Assembly: GCA_946497375.1 (NCBI GenBank)
Contig: CAMMKE010000032.1
Coordinates: 1 to 13,008, forward strand
Direction of reading: 5' to 3'
Length of the DNA stretch: 13,008 nucleotides
DNA from: an uncultured Mycoplasmatota bacterium
Lineage (GTDB): Bacteria > Bacillota_I > Bacilli_A > RF39 > UBA660
Part shown: positions 6,726 through 13,008 of the stretch, in pieces
Position numbering within the stretch: position 1 is the stretch's first letter
Layout of the letters: every line of letters begins with the position of its first letter
Program-made: the position numbers and the translations under genes
Notes under the pieces: model-generated
The model's database searches: none
The model's input: the letters and a program-made list of their open reading frames with translations, nothing else
What the model was told of the DNA's origin: nothing

Positions 6726-7946
6726 ATGAAAATTAAATTAGGAGTTGTATTTGGTGGTGAATCTGTTGAACATGAAGTAAGTATTATTTCTGCAGTTCAA
6801 GCCATGAATAAAATAAATCAAGAAAAGTATGATATTATTCCTATCTATATAACTAAAGATGGTGAGTGGTATACTGGTAATATGTTAATAGATGTTGAAG
6901 TATACCAGGATTTGGATTTAATTAAAAAATATGCTAGTAATGTTGTCTTATATAAAAAAGATGGAGCCTTTGTTCTTCAAAGTAAAGGATTATTTAAAAA
7001 GATTATTACAGACTTAGATGTAATATTCCCAATTACTCATGGAACAAATGTAGAAGATGGTGTCTTACAAGGATATTTCCAAACAGTAGGTATTCCTTAT
7101 GTTGGACCTAATGTCTATGCCGCAGTAGTGTCACAAGATAAAGCTTATATGAGAGATATCTTTAAGTCTAATGATATCTCTGTACCAGCTTATACTTGGT
7201 TCTATGATACAGATTATAAAAATGACCCAGATGAAGTAATTAAAAAGATAGAGAAAATAAAATACCCAGTTATTGTAAAACCTGCAACAACAGGAAGTAG
7301 TGTAGGAATTGGTGTTGCTAACAATAAAGATGAGTTAGTTAAAGCTATTGAAGAGGCTATTAACTATGATAGTAAAATCGTAGTAGAAGAAGTAATTAAA
7401 AACTTAATGGAAGTAAATATCTCAGTTTTAGGTAATTATGAAAATCAGGAAACAAGTGTTATTGAAGAAGTATTATCTAAGAGTGCTTTCTTAACATATG
7501 ATGAGAAATATGTAGGTAGTGGAAAAGTTAAAGGAAAACTAGGTGCTAAAATGACACCTCTTAAAGGTTCTAAAGGTATGGCTTCAGCTGATAGAAAAAT
7601 ACCAGCAGACCTTACAGATAAAATGAATAAAGAAGTAGAAGAACTTGCTATTAAAGTATTTAAAGCTCTAGGAAGTAGTGGAGATGCTCGTATTGATATG
7701 TTAATTGATAGCAAAGCTAAAAAAGTATATGTTAATGAGATTAACTCAATACCAGGTTCACTAGCATTCTATCTATGGGATCCTAAAGGAAAAGATTATA
7801 CTGAACTATTAGATGATATGATTAGTATTGCTATTAAAGATTATAAAAAACGTGAAAGTAAAACACATTCATTCAAAACAAATATCTTACAAGGATTCGC
7901 CCATAATGGCCTAAAAGGAATGAAAGGTAAACTACAAAATAAATAG
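6726..7946 (+). CDS. ddl: D-alanine--D-alanine ligase
   Basis: An ATP-grasp enzyme that makes D-Ala-D-Ala for MurF, encoded directly upstream. The N-terminal GGESVEHEVSIISA (10-23) includes Glu15, the D-Ala1 contact; HGTNVEDGVLQG follows at 105-116. The ATP-grasp core has VIVKPATTGSSVGIG (182-196), EEVI (221-224), DARIDM (320-325) and NEINSIPG (337-344) with Mg-binding Asn/Glu. In the omega loop the family's KY pair is Lys261-Tyr262 (DEKYVG). Tyr here is typical of D-Ala-D-Ala rather than D-Ala-D-lactate ligases, so vancomycin susceptibility at this step is predicted. At 406 aa it is longer than the usual 300-370, partly through a basic C-terminal tail (375-406) rich in Lys. AGGAGGAG (6715-6721) lies directly after the murF TAG and supports the ATG. 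Confidence 0.96.
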   Translation: MKIKLGVVFGGESVEHEVSIISAVQAMNKINQEKYDIIPIYITKDGEWYTGNMLIDVEVYQDLDLIKKYASNVVLYKKDGAFVLQSKGLFKKIITDLDVIFPITHGTNVEDGVLQGYFQTVGIPYVGPNVYAAVVSQDKAYMRDIFKSNDISVPAYTWFYDTDYKNDPDEVIKKIEKIKYPVIVKPATTGSSVGIGVANNKDELVKAIEEAINYDSKIVVEEVIKNLMEVNISVLGNYENQETSVIEEVLSKSAFLTYDEKYVGSGKVKGKLGAKMTPLKGSKGMASADRKIPADLTDKMNKEVEELAIKVFKALGSSGDARIDMLIDSKAKKVYVNEINSIPGSLAFYLWDPKGKDYTELLDDMISIAIKDYKKRESKTHSFKTNILQGFAHNGLKGMKGKLQNK

Positions 7947-7978
7947 AAACTGCATTAGTGAAAACTAGTACAGTTTTT
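7947..7978 (+). terminator. Rho-independent terminator closing the hydrolase-murF-ddl operon
   Basis: AAACTG plus ATTAGT (7947-7959) pairs with ACTAGT plus CAGTTT (7964-7976) around a GAAA tetraloop, with one C-A mismatch and one G-U pair, followed by T residues. It starts at the base after the ddl stop. Confidence 0.8.
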
Positions 7979-7985
7979 ACATTTA

Positions 7986-8015
7986 TTGACATTATTATTG
8001 TTATATAACTTGTAT
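7986..8015 (+). promoter_or_regulatory. Possible promoter of the membrane protein gene
   Basis: A perfect -35 TTGACA (7986-7991) is present. The best-spaced -10 is TTGTAT (8010-8015, 18 bp), which is weak; the better-looking TATAAC at 8004-8009 is only 12 bp away. A promoter in this interval is likely because a terminator precedes it, but the exact -10 is uncertain. Confidence 0.35.
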
Positions 8016-8061
8016 TACTCTAAAAAATGTGCTAATTTAATAATAGGAGAGTGAATGAATT

Positions 8062-8922
8062 ATGGAGAAAAAGAAAAACAAAGGATTAATAGTTTTAATA
8101 GTCTTATTAATATTATGTATTATAGGCTTAGTATTTTATATCCTAGTTGATAAAGATATCATTAAACTAAATAACACTACTGTAGAAAATGAACAAGTAG
8201 AAGAAAATAATCCTAGTGATGATACTGAAGAAAAAAATACAGGAGTAGAGCTTGACCCTGAAAATTCAAACATTAAATACTTATTTAATAATGCCCATCG
8301 TCTATCTATTGGACCAGAAGCCCAAATTTATAGAGATGGTGGTTATAAAGTAAGTGATATGAGCGAAGAAGATAAAATGACTCTATTGGGAAGACAATGG
8401 TCAAATTTTGTTGAACAAATAGGTCCTAGTAGTTCAGATGGTTATACTTGGACACTTTATTTAAATGAAGATACTTTAAAAGATATTTATGAAAGAACTT
8501 TTGGACCAAATACTTATCATCAAGTTAATCAAATAACAGATGGCTTATGTACAACTTTAACTTATGACACTGCCAATAAAAGATATTCATATGTTGGAAA
8601 GTATGGATGTGGAGGTACTACTGTTTTTAGTGTACATGAAAAAATAATAAGTGCTACTAAATATAGTGATAGAATAGAAATAGTAAGTGCTACAGTATAT
8701 TTGGATGGTATGAGTAATCAAATGTATAAAGATTATAATAAAACTAAATCACTAGGGGAAAATGTATTTTATAGTAATAACTACACTGATGAGGAAAGGG
8801 AATCTTTAGAGGATAAATATATAGAAGATAATAAAGATAATTTAGAGCAATATACGTACACTTATACACTTAATGAAGATGGATTTTATTATTTAACAAG
8901 TGTAGAAAGAACTAAAGAATAA
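8062..8922 (+). CDS. Single-pass membrane-anchored extracytoplasmic protein of unknown function
   Basis: A 286-aa protein I do not recognise. A short basic N terminus (MEKKKNKG) precedes one hydrophobic helix (about 9-29), giving an N-in/C-out signal anchor. An acidic low-complexity linker (about 38-65, rich in Glu, Asn and Asp) leads to a beta-rich domain (about 70-285) with many Tyr and Thr. It contains two outside cysteines, Cys163 and Cys183, 20 residues apart and flanking a strand pair, which could form a disulfide. No lipobox is seen: Cys19 lies within the helix without the usual context. The ATG at 8062 follows AGGAGAG (8045-8051) at 10 nt; the nearer ATG at 8055 is out of frame. The gene lies between the ddl terminator and a shared convergent terminator, so it is likely transcribed alone. 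Confidence 0.8.
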   Translation: MEKKKNKGLIVLIVLLILCIIGLVFYILVDKDIIKLNNTTVENEQVEENNPSDDTEEKNTGVELDPENSNIKYLFNNAHRLSIGPEAQIYRDGGYKVSDMSEEDKMTLLGRQWSNFVEQIGPSSSDGYTWTLYLNEDTLKDIYERTFGPNTYHQVNQITDGLCTTLTYDTANKRYSYVGKYGCGGTTVFSVHEKIISATKYSDRIEIVSATVYLDGMSNQMYKDYNKTKSLGENVFYSNNYTDEERESLEDKYIEDNKDNLEQYTYTYTLNEDGFYYLTSVERTKE

Positions 8923-8955
8923 AACTACTGAAAATTTACTCAGTAGTTTCTTTTA
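8922..8955. terminator. Bidirectional terminator between convergent genes
   Basis: AAACTACTGA (8922-8931) and TCAGTAGTTT (8940-8949) form a perfect 10-bp stem around an 8-nt loop, with T-rich sequence on the plus strand (TTTCTTTTAATTT) and TTTTATTC on the minus strand. The minus-strand glycosyltransferase stop codon (8936-8938) lies inside the loop, so the last codons of that gene form part of the hairpin. Confidence 0.85.
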
Positions 8956-10027
8956 ATTTCTCATTAATTATCTTTAAGTTATTATTAAGCCTCTCATCAT
9001 TTGGCTCTATCTTTATTGCTTTCTCTAAAAATACCTTACTAGCTTCAATTTCTCCTTTATTATAGTAAGAAATACTTAATAAATCATATGGAGTATAACC
9101 AAAACTAAACGTCTCATTTATATAGCTCTTAGTATGACTTTTTATATTTAAAGCAAGATTTACATAATGAATAGTATTATCATAATCTTCTAAAGAATAA
9201 TAGAGTAGAGCCATCTCCATATAAGGATCTCTTAAATAAGGAGCTTCCTCAATCGCTTTAAGAAGCCACATTTTCGCTTCATCATATCTTTTTAAGTACT
9301 TATAACATCTTCCAATAAATCTCATAGAAGCACATCTTTCATCTTTCCAAGTAGCATTTTCCAAATTTAAATGTCTAATCAAAGTATCAATCGCTTCATT
9401 ATATTTACCATAATACATATATTCACGACCTAAATAGTGCATATTTCTATCATCATTAGGATCTTCTTTAACGCTCATTTCAAGTAAAGGAAGATAACTA
9501 CTTCTAGACTTAGTTCTATCAGGATAATGATTTAAAATAATATTATCAGTAACATTAAAAGTTTCAACCCCATCATACTTTAATATTTCATGAACTGGAT
9601 GATACCAAGAATAACCTAATCTTTTATGAATCTTCTCATAATAAAAACTTATTATAGGATTATTGTTTTCATCTAAATACCAGTTATAAATATATCTAAG
9701 TCTTGTAGTATTATCATTCCAAGCTTTTTCTAATTCATCTCTCCAACCAGGTAAAAATACTTCATCTAAATCAGTACATACACAAATATCTGCATCTTCT
9801 GGTACTAATTTTAAAGACTCATTCCTTGCCACATCAAATCTCCAAGGCTCTATTTTTTTTACCTCTACATGAACACCTTTTTCTTTTAGTTTTTCTACCG
9901 TATTATCAGTAGAGCCTGTATCAAGAACATAAATCTCATCAGCTTCCTTCATAGATTCATACCATCTATCAACAAATTTCTCTTCATTTAGACATATAGT
10001 ATAAACACATACTTTATATTTACTCAT
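8936..10027 (-). CDS. Family 2 glycosyltransferase with C-terminal TPR repeats
   Basis: A 363-aa cytosolic protein with a GT-A fold glycosyltransferase domain (about 1-170): YTICLNEEKFVDRW (9-22), VLDTGSTDNTVEKL (34-47), RFDVARNESL (63-72) and the metal/nucleotide-sugar motif DLDE (86-89). A HPVHE stretch (143-147) resembles the late part of this subfamily, close to the beta-glucosyltransferase-like GT2 group. From about residue 185 to 355 there are four to five TPR-like helical pairs, for example MHYLGREYMYYGKYNEAIDTL and PYMEMALLYYSLEDYDNTI, which probably hold an acceptor or partner protein. The acceptor is unknown. No membrane segment or signal peptide is seen. AGAGGTG, 5 to 6 nt before the ATG, supports the start. 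It is divergent from tspO across 75 bp. Confidence 0.9.
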   Translation of the reverse strand: MSKYKVCVYTICLNEEKFVDRWYESMKEADEIYVLDTGSTDNTVEKLKEKGVHVEVKKIEPWRFDVARNESLKLVPEDADICVCTDLDEVFLPGWRDELEKAWNDNTTRLRYIYNWYLDENNNPIISFYYEKIHKRLGYSWYHPVHEILKYDGVETFNVTDNIILNHYPDRTKSRSSYLPLLEMSVKEDPNDDRNMHYLGREYMYYGKYNEAIDTLIRHLNLENATWKDERCASMRFIGRCYKYLKRYDEAKMWLLKAIEEAPYLRDPYMEMALLYYSLEDYDNTIHYVNLALNIKSHTKSYINETFSFGYTPYDLLSISYYNKGEIEASKVFLEKAIKIEPNDERLNNNLKIINEKLKETTE

Positions 10028-10056
10028 AAATACACCTCTATATATTCTATGAAAGA

Positions 10057-10085
10057 CTTATAAAAAAGTAATAGTTGCATATAAA
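10057..10085 (+). promoter_or_regulatory. Possible promoter of the TspO gene
   Basis: TATAAA (10080-10085) lies 17 bp after a poor -35 (CTTATA, 10057-10062). Transcription would start near 10092 at the AAGGAGGA ribosome binding site. The -35 is weak, so confidence is low. Confidence 0.35.
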
Positions 10086-10102
10086 TATATTAAGGAGGAC
10101 TT

Positions 10103-10549
10103 ATGATTAAAAAAATAATTTATAGTTTATTACCAATAGTAGGAGGATCATTAGTAGGTTTAATTATATCAGGTTATATGAATTACGGGGATATGGTAAA
10201 GCCTCCACTTAGCCCTCCATCCTATATATTTCCTATCGTTTGGACAATACTTTATATTTTAATGGGAATCTCTTACTTTATTGCTACCAAAGATAATGAA
10301 AATGATAAGGAATTAAATCAAATATACATATTACAACTTTTAGTAAATTTCTTCTGGCCAATAATTTTCTTTGTTTTAAAAATGTACTTTACCGCTTTCT
10401 TTTGGATAATTTTATTACTAATATTAGTTATAATTATGATTAAAGAATTATTGAAGATTAATAAAATTAGTGGTTACTTACAAATTCCTTATCTTATGTG
10501 GTTATTATTTGCAACTTACCTTAATATTGGTATATTTCTTCTCAATTAA
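10103..10549 (+). CDS. tspO: TspO/MBR family membrane protein (tryptophan-rich sensory protein)
   Basis: A 148-aa integral membrane protein of the TspO/peripheral benzodiazepine receptor family. It has five predicted transmembrane helices (about 5-24, 42-60, 74-91, 96-116, 124-147), matching the family's five-helix bundle and usual length of 150-160. Diagnostic stretches are KPPLSPPSYIFPIVWTILY (33-51, with the PxW core at Pro44-Trp47), LVNFFWPIIFF (80-90) and PYLMWLLFATYLN (129-141, with Ala137 and Asn141). Bacterial members bind porphyrins and take part in tetrapyrrole or stress-related processes; the physiological role in this organism is unknown. AAGGAGGA (10092-10099) gives a strong start. 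A small terminator follows directly. It is transcribed divergently from the glycosyltransferase and shows no functional link with its neighbours. Confidence 0.92.
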   Translation: MIKKIIYSLLPIVGGSLVGLIISGYMNYGDMVKPPLSPPSYIFPIVWTILYILMGISYFIATKDNENDKELNQIYILQLLVNFFWPIIFFVLKMYFTAFFWIILLLILVIIMIKELLKINKISGYLQIPYLMWLLFATYLNIGIFLLN

Positions 10550-10550
10550 T

Positions 10551-10573
10551 ACAGCTTAAGCTGTTCTTTTTCT
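10551..10573 (+). terminator. Terminator after tspO
   Basis: ACAGC (10551-10555) pairs with GCTGT (10560-10564) around TTAA and is followed by TCTTTTTC. The stem is short but GC-containing and well placed, 1 nt behind the stop codon. Confidence 0.75.
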
Positions 10574-10576
10574 ATA

Positions 10577-10605
10577 TTGTTAAAAAAAACAAAATATCTT
10601 ATAAT
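10577..10605 (+). promoter_or_regulatory. Promoter of the PD-(D/E)XK protein gene
   Basis: TTGTTA (10577-10582) and a perfect TATAAT (10600-10605) are spaced by 17 bp. The inferred start near 10612 coincides with the GGAGG ribosome binding site (10612-10616), giving another very short leader before the ATG at 10624. Confidence 0.65.
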
Positions 10606-10623
10606 ATTGGCGGAGGTATAGAT

Positions 10624-11913
10624 ATGGATAATAAAGTATTAGAAATATTAGAAAGTAAAGAATGGAAAGACTTTTATAATTACTATTTAGACATTGGTAT
10701 TATAGAACAGATAGGATTGTTTCGTTATGAAGATATTCATACTAACTTTTTGGCATCCCTATTAAAGAAAGATAACATTTATGGATATGGTCTTAAATCA
10801 ATGAAACAATTATTAAAGTTTATAAAAGAAAATCAAAGGCAAGATAAAAAAAATAATGAAGATTATTTTGAAGGTATTAATTTATCAGAAGATTATGATA
10901 TTATTGATTTTTCAGAACCAGATATTAGGAAAAAAATAGGCAAATATATTCCAGATTTATATATTACTTTTGGTATAAAACAAGGAAATATAAAAAAATA
11001 TTTTATTATTCTTATAGAAGCGAAACTTGAAAGTCCTGAACATTCTAACCAAACAAAAACATATTATGAAAAATTAGAAGGTAATAAAGAATTAAAAAAA
11101 TATAGAAAAATATACATATATTTAACTCTTGATGGAAAAAAAGGTAAAGACTGTAGTTGTAAGAATACATATGAACTTTATTCATATCAAGATTTAATAG
11201 ATAACTTATATTCAGAACTTTCATCTAAAAATACAAGAAAAGTTCCTCTTAAAATAGAAGATTATCTAATAACTTTTAATATTTTATATCGTGATGGTAT
11301 ATATAATATTCCAGTTACAAAAGAAAGTGCTAAGTTAACTCGTAATTTATTTAAAAAAATAGAAGATAATTTAAAAGATGATTTAAATTATTATATACAA
11401 GAAATATATAATAGTTCTAGTAATAATGAATGGCATAAAGAAATTATAAGAGTATTTTTTTCTAATATTAAATATTTAAAGAGTGAAAATGATTCGTTTT
11501 TTAAGGACAAAGATATAAGTTTTATTAATAATTATATAAAAAGAGGAAATGAAATAAATAGAATAGGTAATAAAAGATACAATAATTCTGAATACATTTA
11601 TCAAGTATTTAAAAAAATAATTAAAGATTACAAGGTTACATATAAAGATTTAGAAAATATAAATAAAGGGAAAAATAATTATCAGTATATTTATACAGAA
11701 GAAGAATTTAATAATATAAAAAATTATAAAGATTGTTATACTATTGATAAATATGGTAACTTGAAAATCGGAGATAAAAAATACTATTATTTATATAGGA
11801 CTAATAGTGAGGAAATAAAGCTTTTAATTGAAAATATTAAAAATGATGATAAATTTATTAAGTATAAACAAGAAAACACTTTTGAAATACTTGAACAATT
11901 AGAAAACAAATAA
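10624..11913 (+). CDS. PD-(D/E)XK nuclease superfamily protein (PDDEXK_4-like), orphan
   Basis: A 429-aa protein with the core of a PD-(D/E)XK nuclease. An N-terminal helix motif YEDIHTNFLASLLK (35-48) resembles the E-x-x-H/S-x-x-L-A-x-L-L start of the PDDEXK_4 group (PF14281). The catalytic core follows: PDLYITF with Asp111, then FIILIEAKLES with Glu132 and Lys134, and a downstream Gln143-Tyr147 (QTKTYYEK) in the expected helix. The spacing of Asp to ExK (about 20 residues) fits the fold. Residues 220-429 are very Lys/Asn/Tyr-rich and unassigned, with a beta-rich end (KYGNLKIGDKKYYYLYRT, about 376-393). Low-complexity, AT-rich codon use suggests recent acquisition (inference). No methyltransferase or specificity subunit is nearby, so a restriction system is not supported. 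Relatives are often near defence genes; function here is unproven. Confidence 0.75.
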   Translation: MDNKVLEILESKEWKDFYNYYLDIGIIEQIGLFRYEDIHTNFLASLLKKDNIYGYGLKSMKQLLKFIKENQRQDKKNNEDYFEGINLSEDYDIIDFSEPDIRKKIGKYIPDLYITFGIKQGNIKKYFIILIEAKLESPEHSNQTKTYYEKLEGNKELKKYRKIYIYLTLDGKKGKDCSCKNTYELYSYQDLIDNLYSELSSKNTRKVPLKIEDYLITFNILYRDGIYNIPVTKESAKLTRNLFKKIEDNLKDDLNYYIQEIYNSSSNNEWHKEIIRVFFSNIKYLKSENDSFFKDKDISFINNYIKRGNEINRIGNKRYNNSEYIYQVFKKIIKDYKVTYKDLENINKGKNNYQYIYTEEEFNNIKNYKDCYTIDKYGNLKIGDKKYYYLYRTNSEEIKLLIENIKNDDKFIKYKQENTFEILEQLENK

Positions 11914-11920
11914 TATAGTA

Positions 11921-12430
<510 letters not shown>

Positions 12431-12476
12431 AGCAATTCTCCTTTCCAATATAGTTTATTCTTAATAAGAAAATAAG

Positions 12477-12506
12477 TTATTATTATAGTCTAGTAAATGA
12501 TATAAT
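12477..12506 (+). promoter_or_regulatory. Extended -10 promoter of the VOC gene
   Basis: TATAAT (12501-12506) carries an upstream TGA (12498-12500) extended -10; a weak TTATTA (12477-12482) lies 18 bp upstream. The inferred start near 12513 leaves a leader of about 17 nt. Confidence 0.65.
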
Positions 12507-12511
12507 TGTAA
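12482..12511 (-). promoter_or_regulatory. Possible promoter of the collagen-like gene
   Basis: On the minus strand TTACAA is followed after 18 bp by a perfect TATAAT (plus-strand 12482-12487). It overlaps the divergent promoter of the VOC gene, so the two may compete. A sporulation-sigma promoter was not recognised but cannot be excluded. Confidence 0.45.
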
Positions 12512-12529
12512 CAAAGGAAGGAAATTATT

Positions 12530-12916
12530 ATGAAATTTAACAAATTAATACCAGAATTAAGTGTAACTAATATAGATAAAAGTAAAGAGTTTTACCTTAA
12601 TCTAGGATTTAAAATAATGTATGAAAGAAAAGAAGATAAGTTTGCCTTTCTAGAACTAGAAGGTAATCAATTAATGATAGAAGAAATTAATGATAACTGG
12701 AATACAGGTAAGTTAGAGTATCCTTTTGGTAGAGGTATTAATATAAGCATGACTGTAAGTGATATAGATAACTATTATCAAGATTTAGTTAATAAAAATA
12801 TAATCTTCTTTAAAGATATAATGATAAATGAATATGATGTTAATGGTAAAACTTATTTAGATAAAGAGTTTTTAGTAAAGGACCCTGATGGTTATTTATT
12901 ACGATTTAATAATTAG
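12530..12916 (+). CDS. VOC-superfamily protein, glyoxalase/bleomycin resistance-like
   Basis: A 128-aa protein of the vicinal oxygen chelate superfamily. The first beta-alpha-beta unit is PELSVTNIDKSKEFYLNLGFKIMYERKEDKFAFLELEGNQLMIEE (8-52); the second spans residues 68-128 (GRGINISMTVSDIDNYYQDL and KEFLVKDPDGYLLRF). The W-x-TG-x-LEYPFGRGIN stretch (57-71) recurs in bleomycin-resistance-type members, which form dimers that sequester the drug rather than act as metalloenzymes. Ligand and resistance phenotype cannot be deduced; many chromosomal homologues are simply annotated as bleomycin-resistance or glyoxalase-like. AGGAAGGA (12515-12522) supports the ATG. It is divergent from the collagen-like gene across 99 bp. 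No terminator is clear before the window ends. Confidence 0.88.
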   Translation: MKFNKLIPELSVTNIDKSKEFYLNLGFKIMYERKEDKFAFLELEGNQLMIEEINDNWNTGKLEYPFGRGINISMTVSDIDNYYQDLVNKNIIFFKDIMINEYDVNGKTYLDKEFLVKDPDGYLLRFNN

Positions 12917-12953
12917 AAAGAAAAATACAATTAAAATATAAAAAATAAAAACC

Positions 12954-12992
12954 AGCCAAAATGTAAAATGAAAATGAGCCAAAATGTAAAAT
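12954..12992. repeat. 16-bp direct repeat pair at the right edge
   Basis: AGCCAAAATGTAAAAT occurs at 12954-12969 and again at 12977-12992, separated by 7 bp (GAAAATG). The second copy lies 16 bp from the window end. Short tandem binding sites of this style occur at the ends of IS21-family elements, but no transposase is visible here. Confidence 0.7.
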
Positions 12993-13008
12993 AAATGCAC
13001 AAACTATA

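Noticed and set aside
7445..7714. Minus-strand frame of 89 codons inside ddl
   Set aside because: It lies wholly within a conserved ddl coding region and has no start signals.
6726..7946. VanA/VanB-type D-Ala-D-lactate ligase
   Set aside because: The omega-loop position is Tyr262 after Lys261, typical of D-Ala-D-Ala ligases, and no vanH or vanX is present.
12446..12448. TTG at 12446-12448 as the collagen-like gene start
   Set aside because: It overlaps the GAAAGGAGA ribosome binding site, which is ideally placed for the ATG at 12428-12430.

Overview
This is an AT-rich, single-contig chromosomal stretch from a low-GC Gram-positive bacterium (Bacillota, Bacilli/Erysipelotrichia-like or a related gut lineage). 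The Gram-positive-specific replicative polymerase PolC, a complete D-Ala-D-Ala/MurF pair and Bacillota-style promoters and ribosome binding sites support this. The thirteen genes end in TAA or TAG, never TGA, and tryptophan is read from TGG. The species cannot be named from the sequence.

Layout. 1-1271: 3' part of polC (the 5' part lies outside the window). 1332-2171: a divergent laccase-domain (YfiH/PgeF-like) protein behind a perfect consensus promoter that abuts the polC stop. 2239-2673: small acidic hypothetical protein with its own terminator. About 2717-4336 (left edge unresolved): an IS110-family insertion sequence on the minus strand, with an intact DEDD transposase and an upstream non-coding leader that folds as a two-loop bridge RNA. 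4365-7946: an operon-like run of alpha/beta hydrolase, membrane-anchored MurF and D-alanine--D-alanine ligase, closed by a terminator. 8062-8922: single-pass membrane protein of unknown function. 8936-10027 (minus): family-2 glycosyltransferase fused to TPR repeats. 10103-10549: TspO/MBR membrane protein. 10624-11913: orphan PD-(D/E)XK nuclease-fold protein. 11963-12430 (minus): collagen-like Gly-X-Thr surface protein. 12530-12916: VOC/bleomycin-resistance-like protein. The right edge holds a 16-bp direct repeat.

How the parts fit. MurF and Ddl are consecutive steps of peptidoglycan precursor synthesis (making D-Ala-D-Ala, then adding it to the UDP-MurNAc-tripeptide); the hydrolase sits 1 nt upstream of murF and is probably co-transcribed. 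The IS landed in the gap between the terminator of the 144-aa gene and the promoter region of this cell-wall operon. Convergent gene pairs (8062/8936 and 10624/11963) share bidirectional terminators.

The most interesting signal is the IS110 leader. Its two predicted loops carry an almost identical 18-19 nt motif. The left arm of the second loop is identical over 10 nt to the inferred right end of the element, and the right arm of the first loop is complementary over 8 nt to the flank directly beyond it. The two matches overlap by exactly two bases, GT, which predicts the right end of the element and its core dinucleotide from sequence alone. The left end could not be resolved in the same way.
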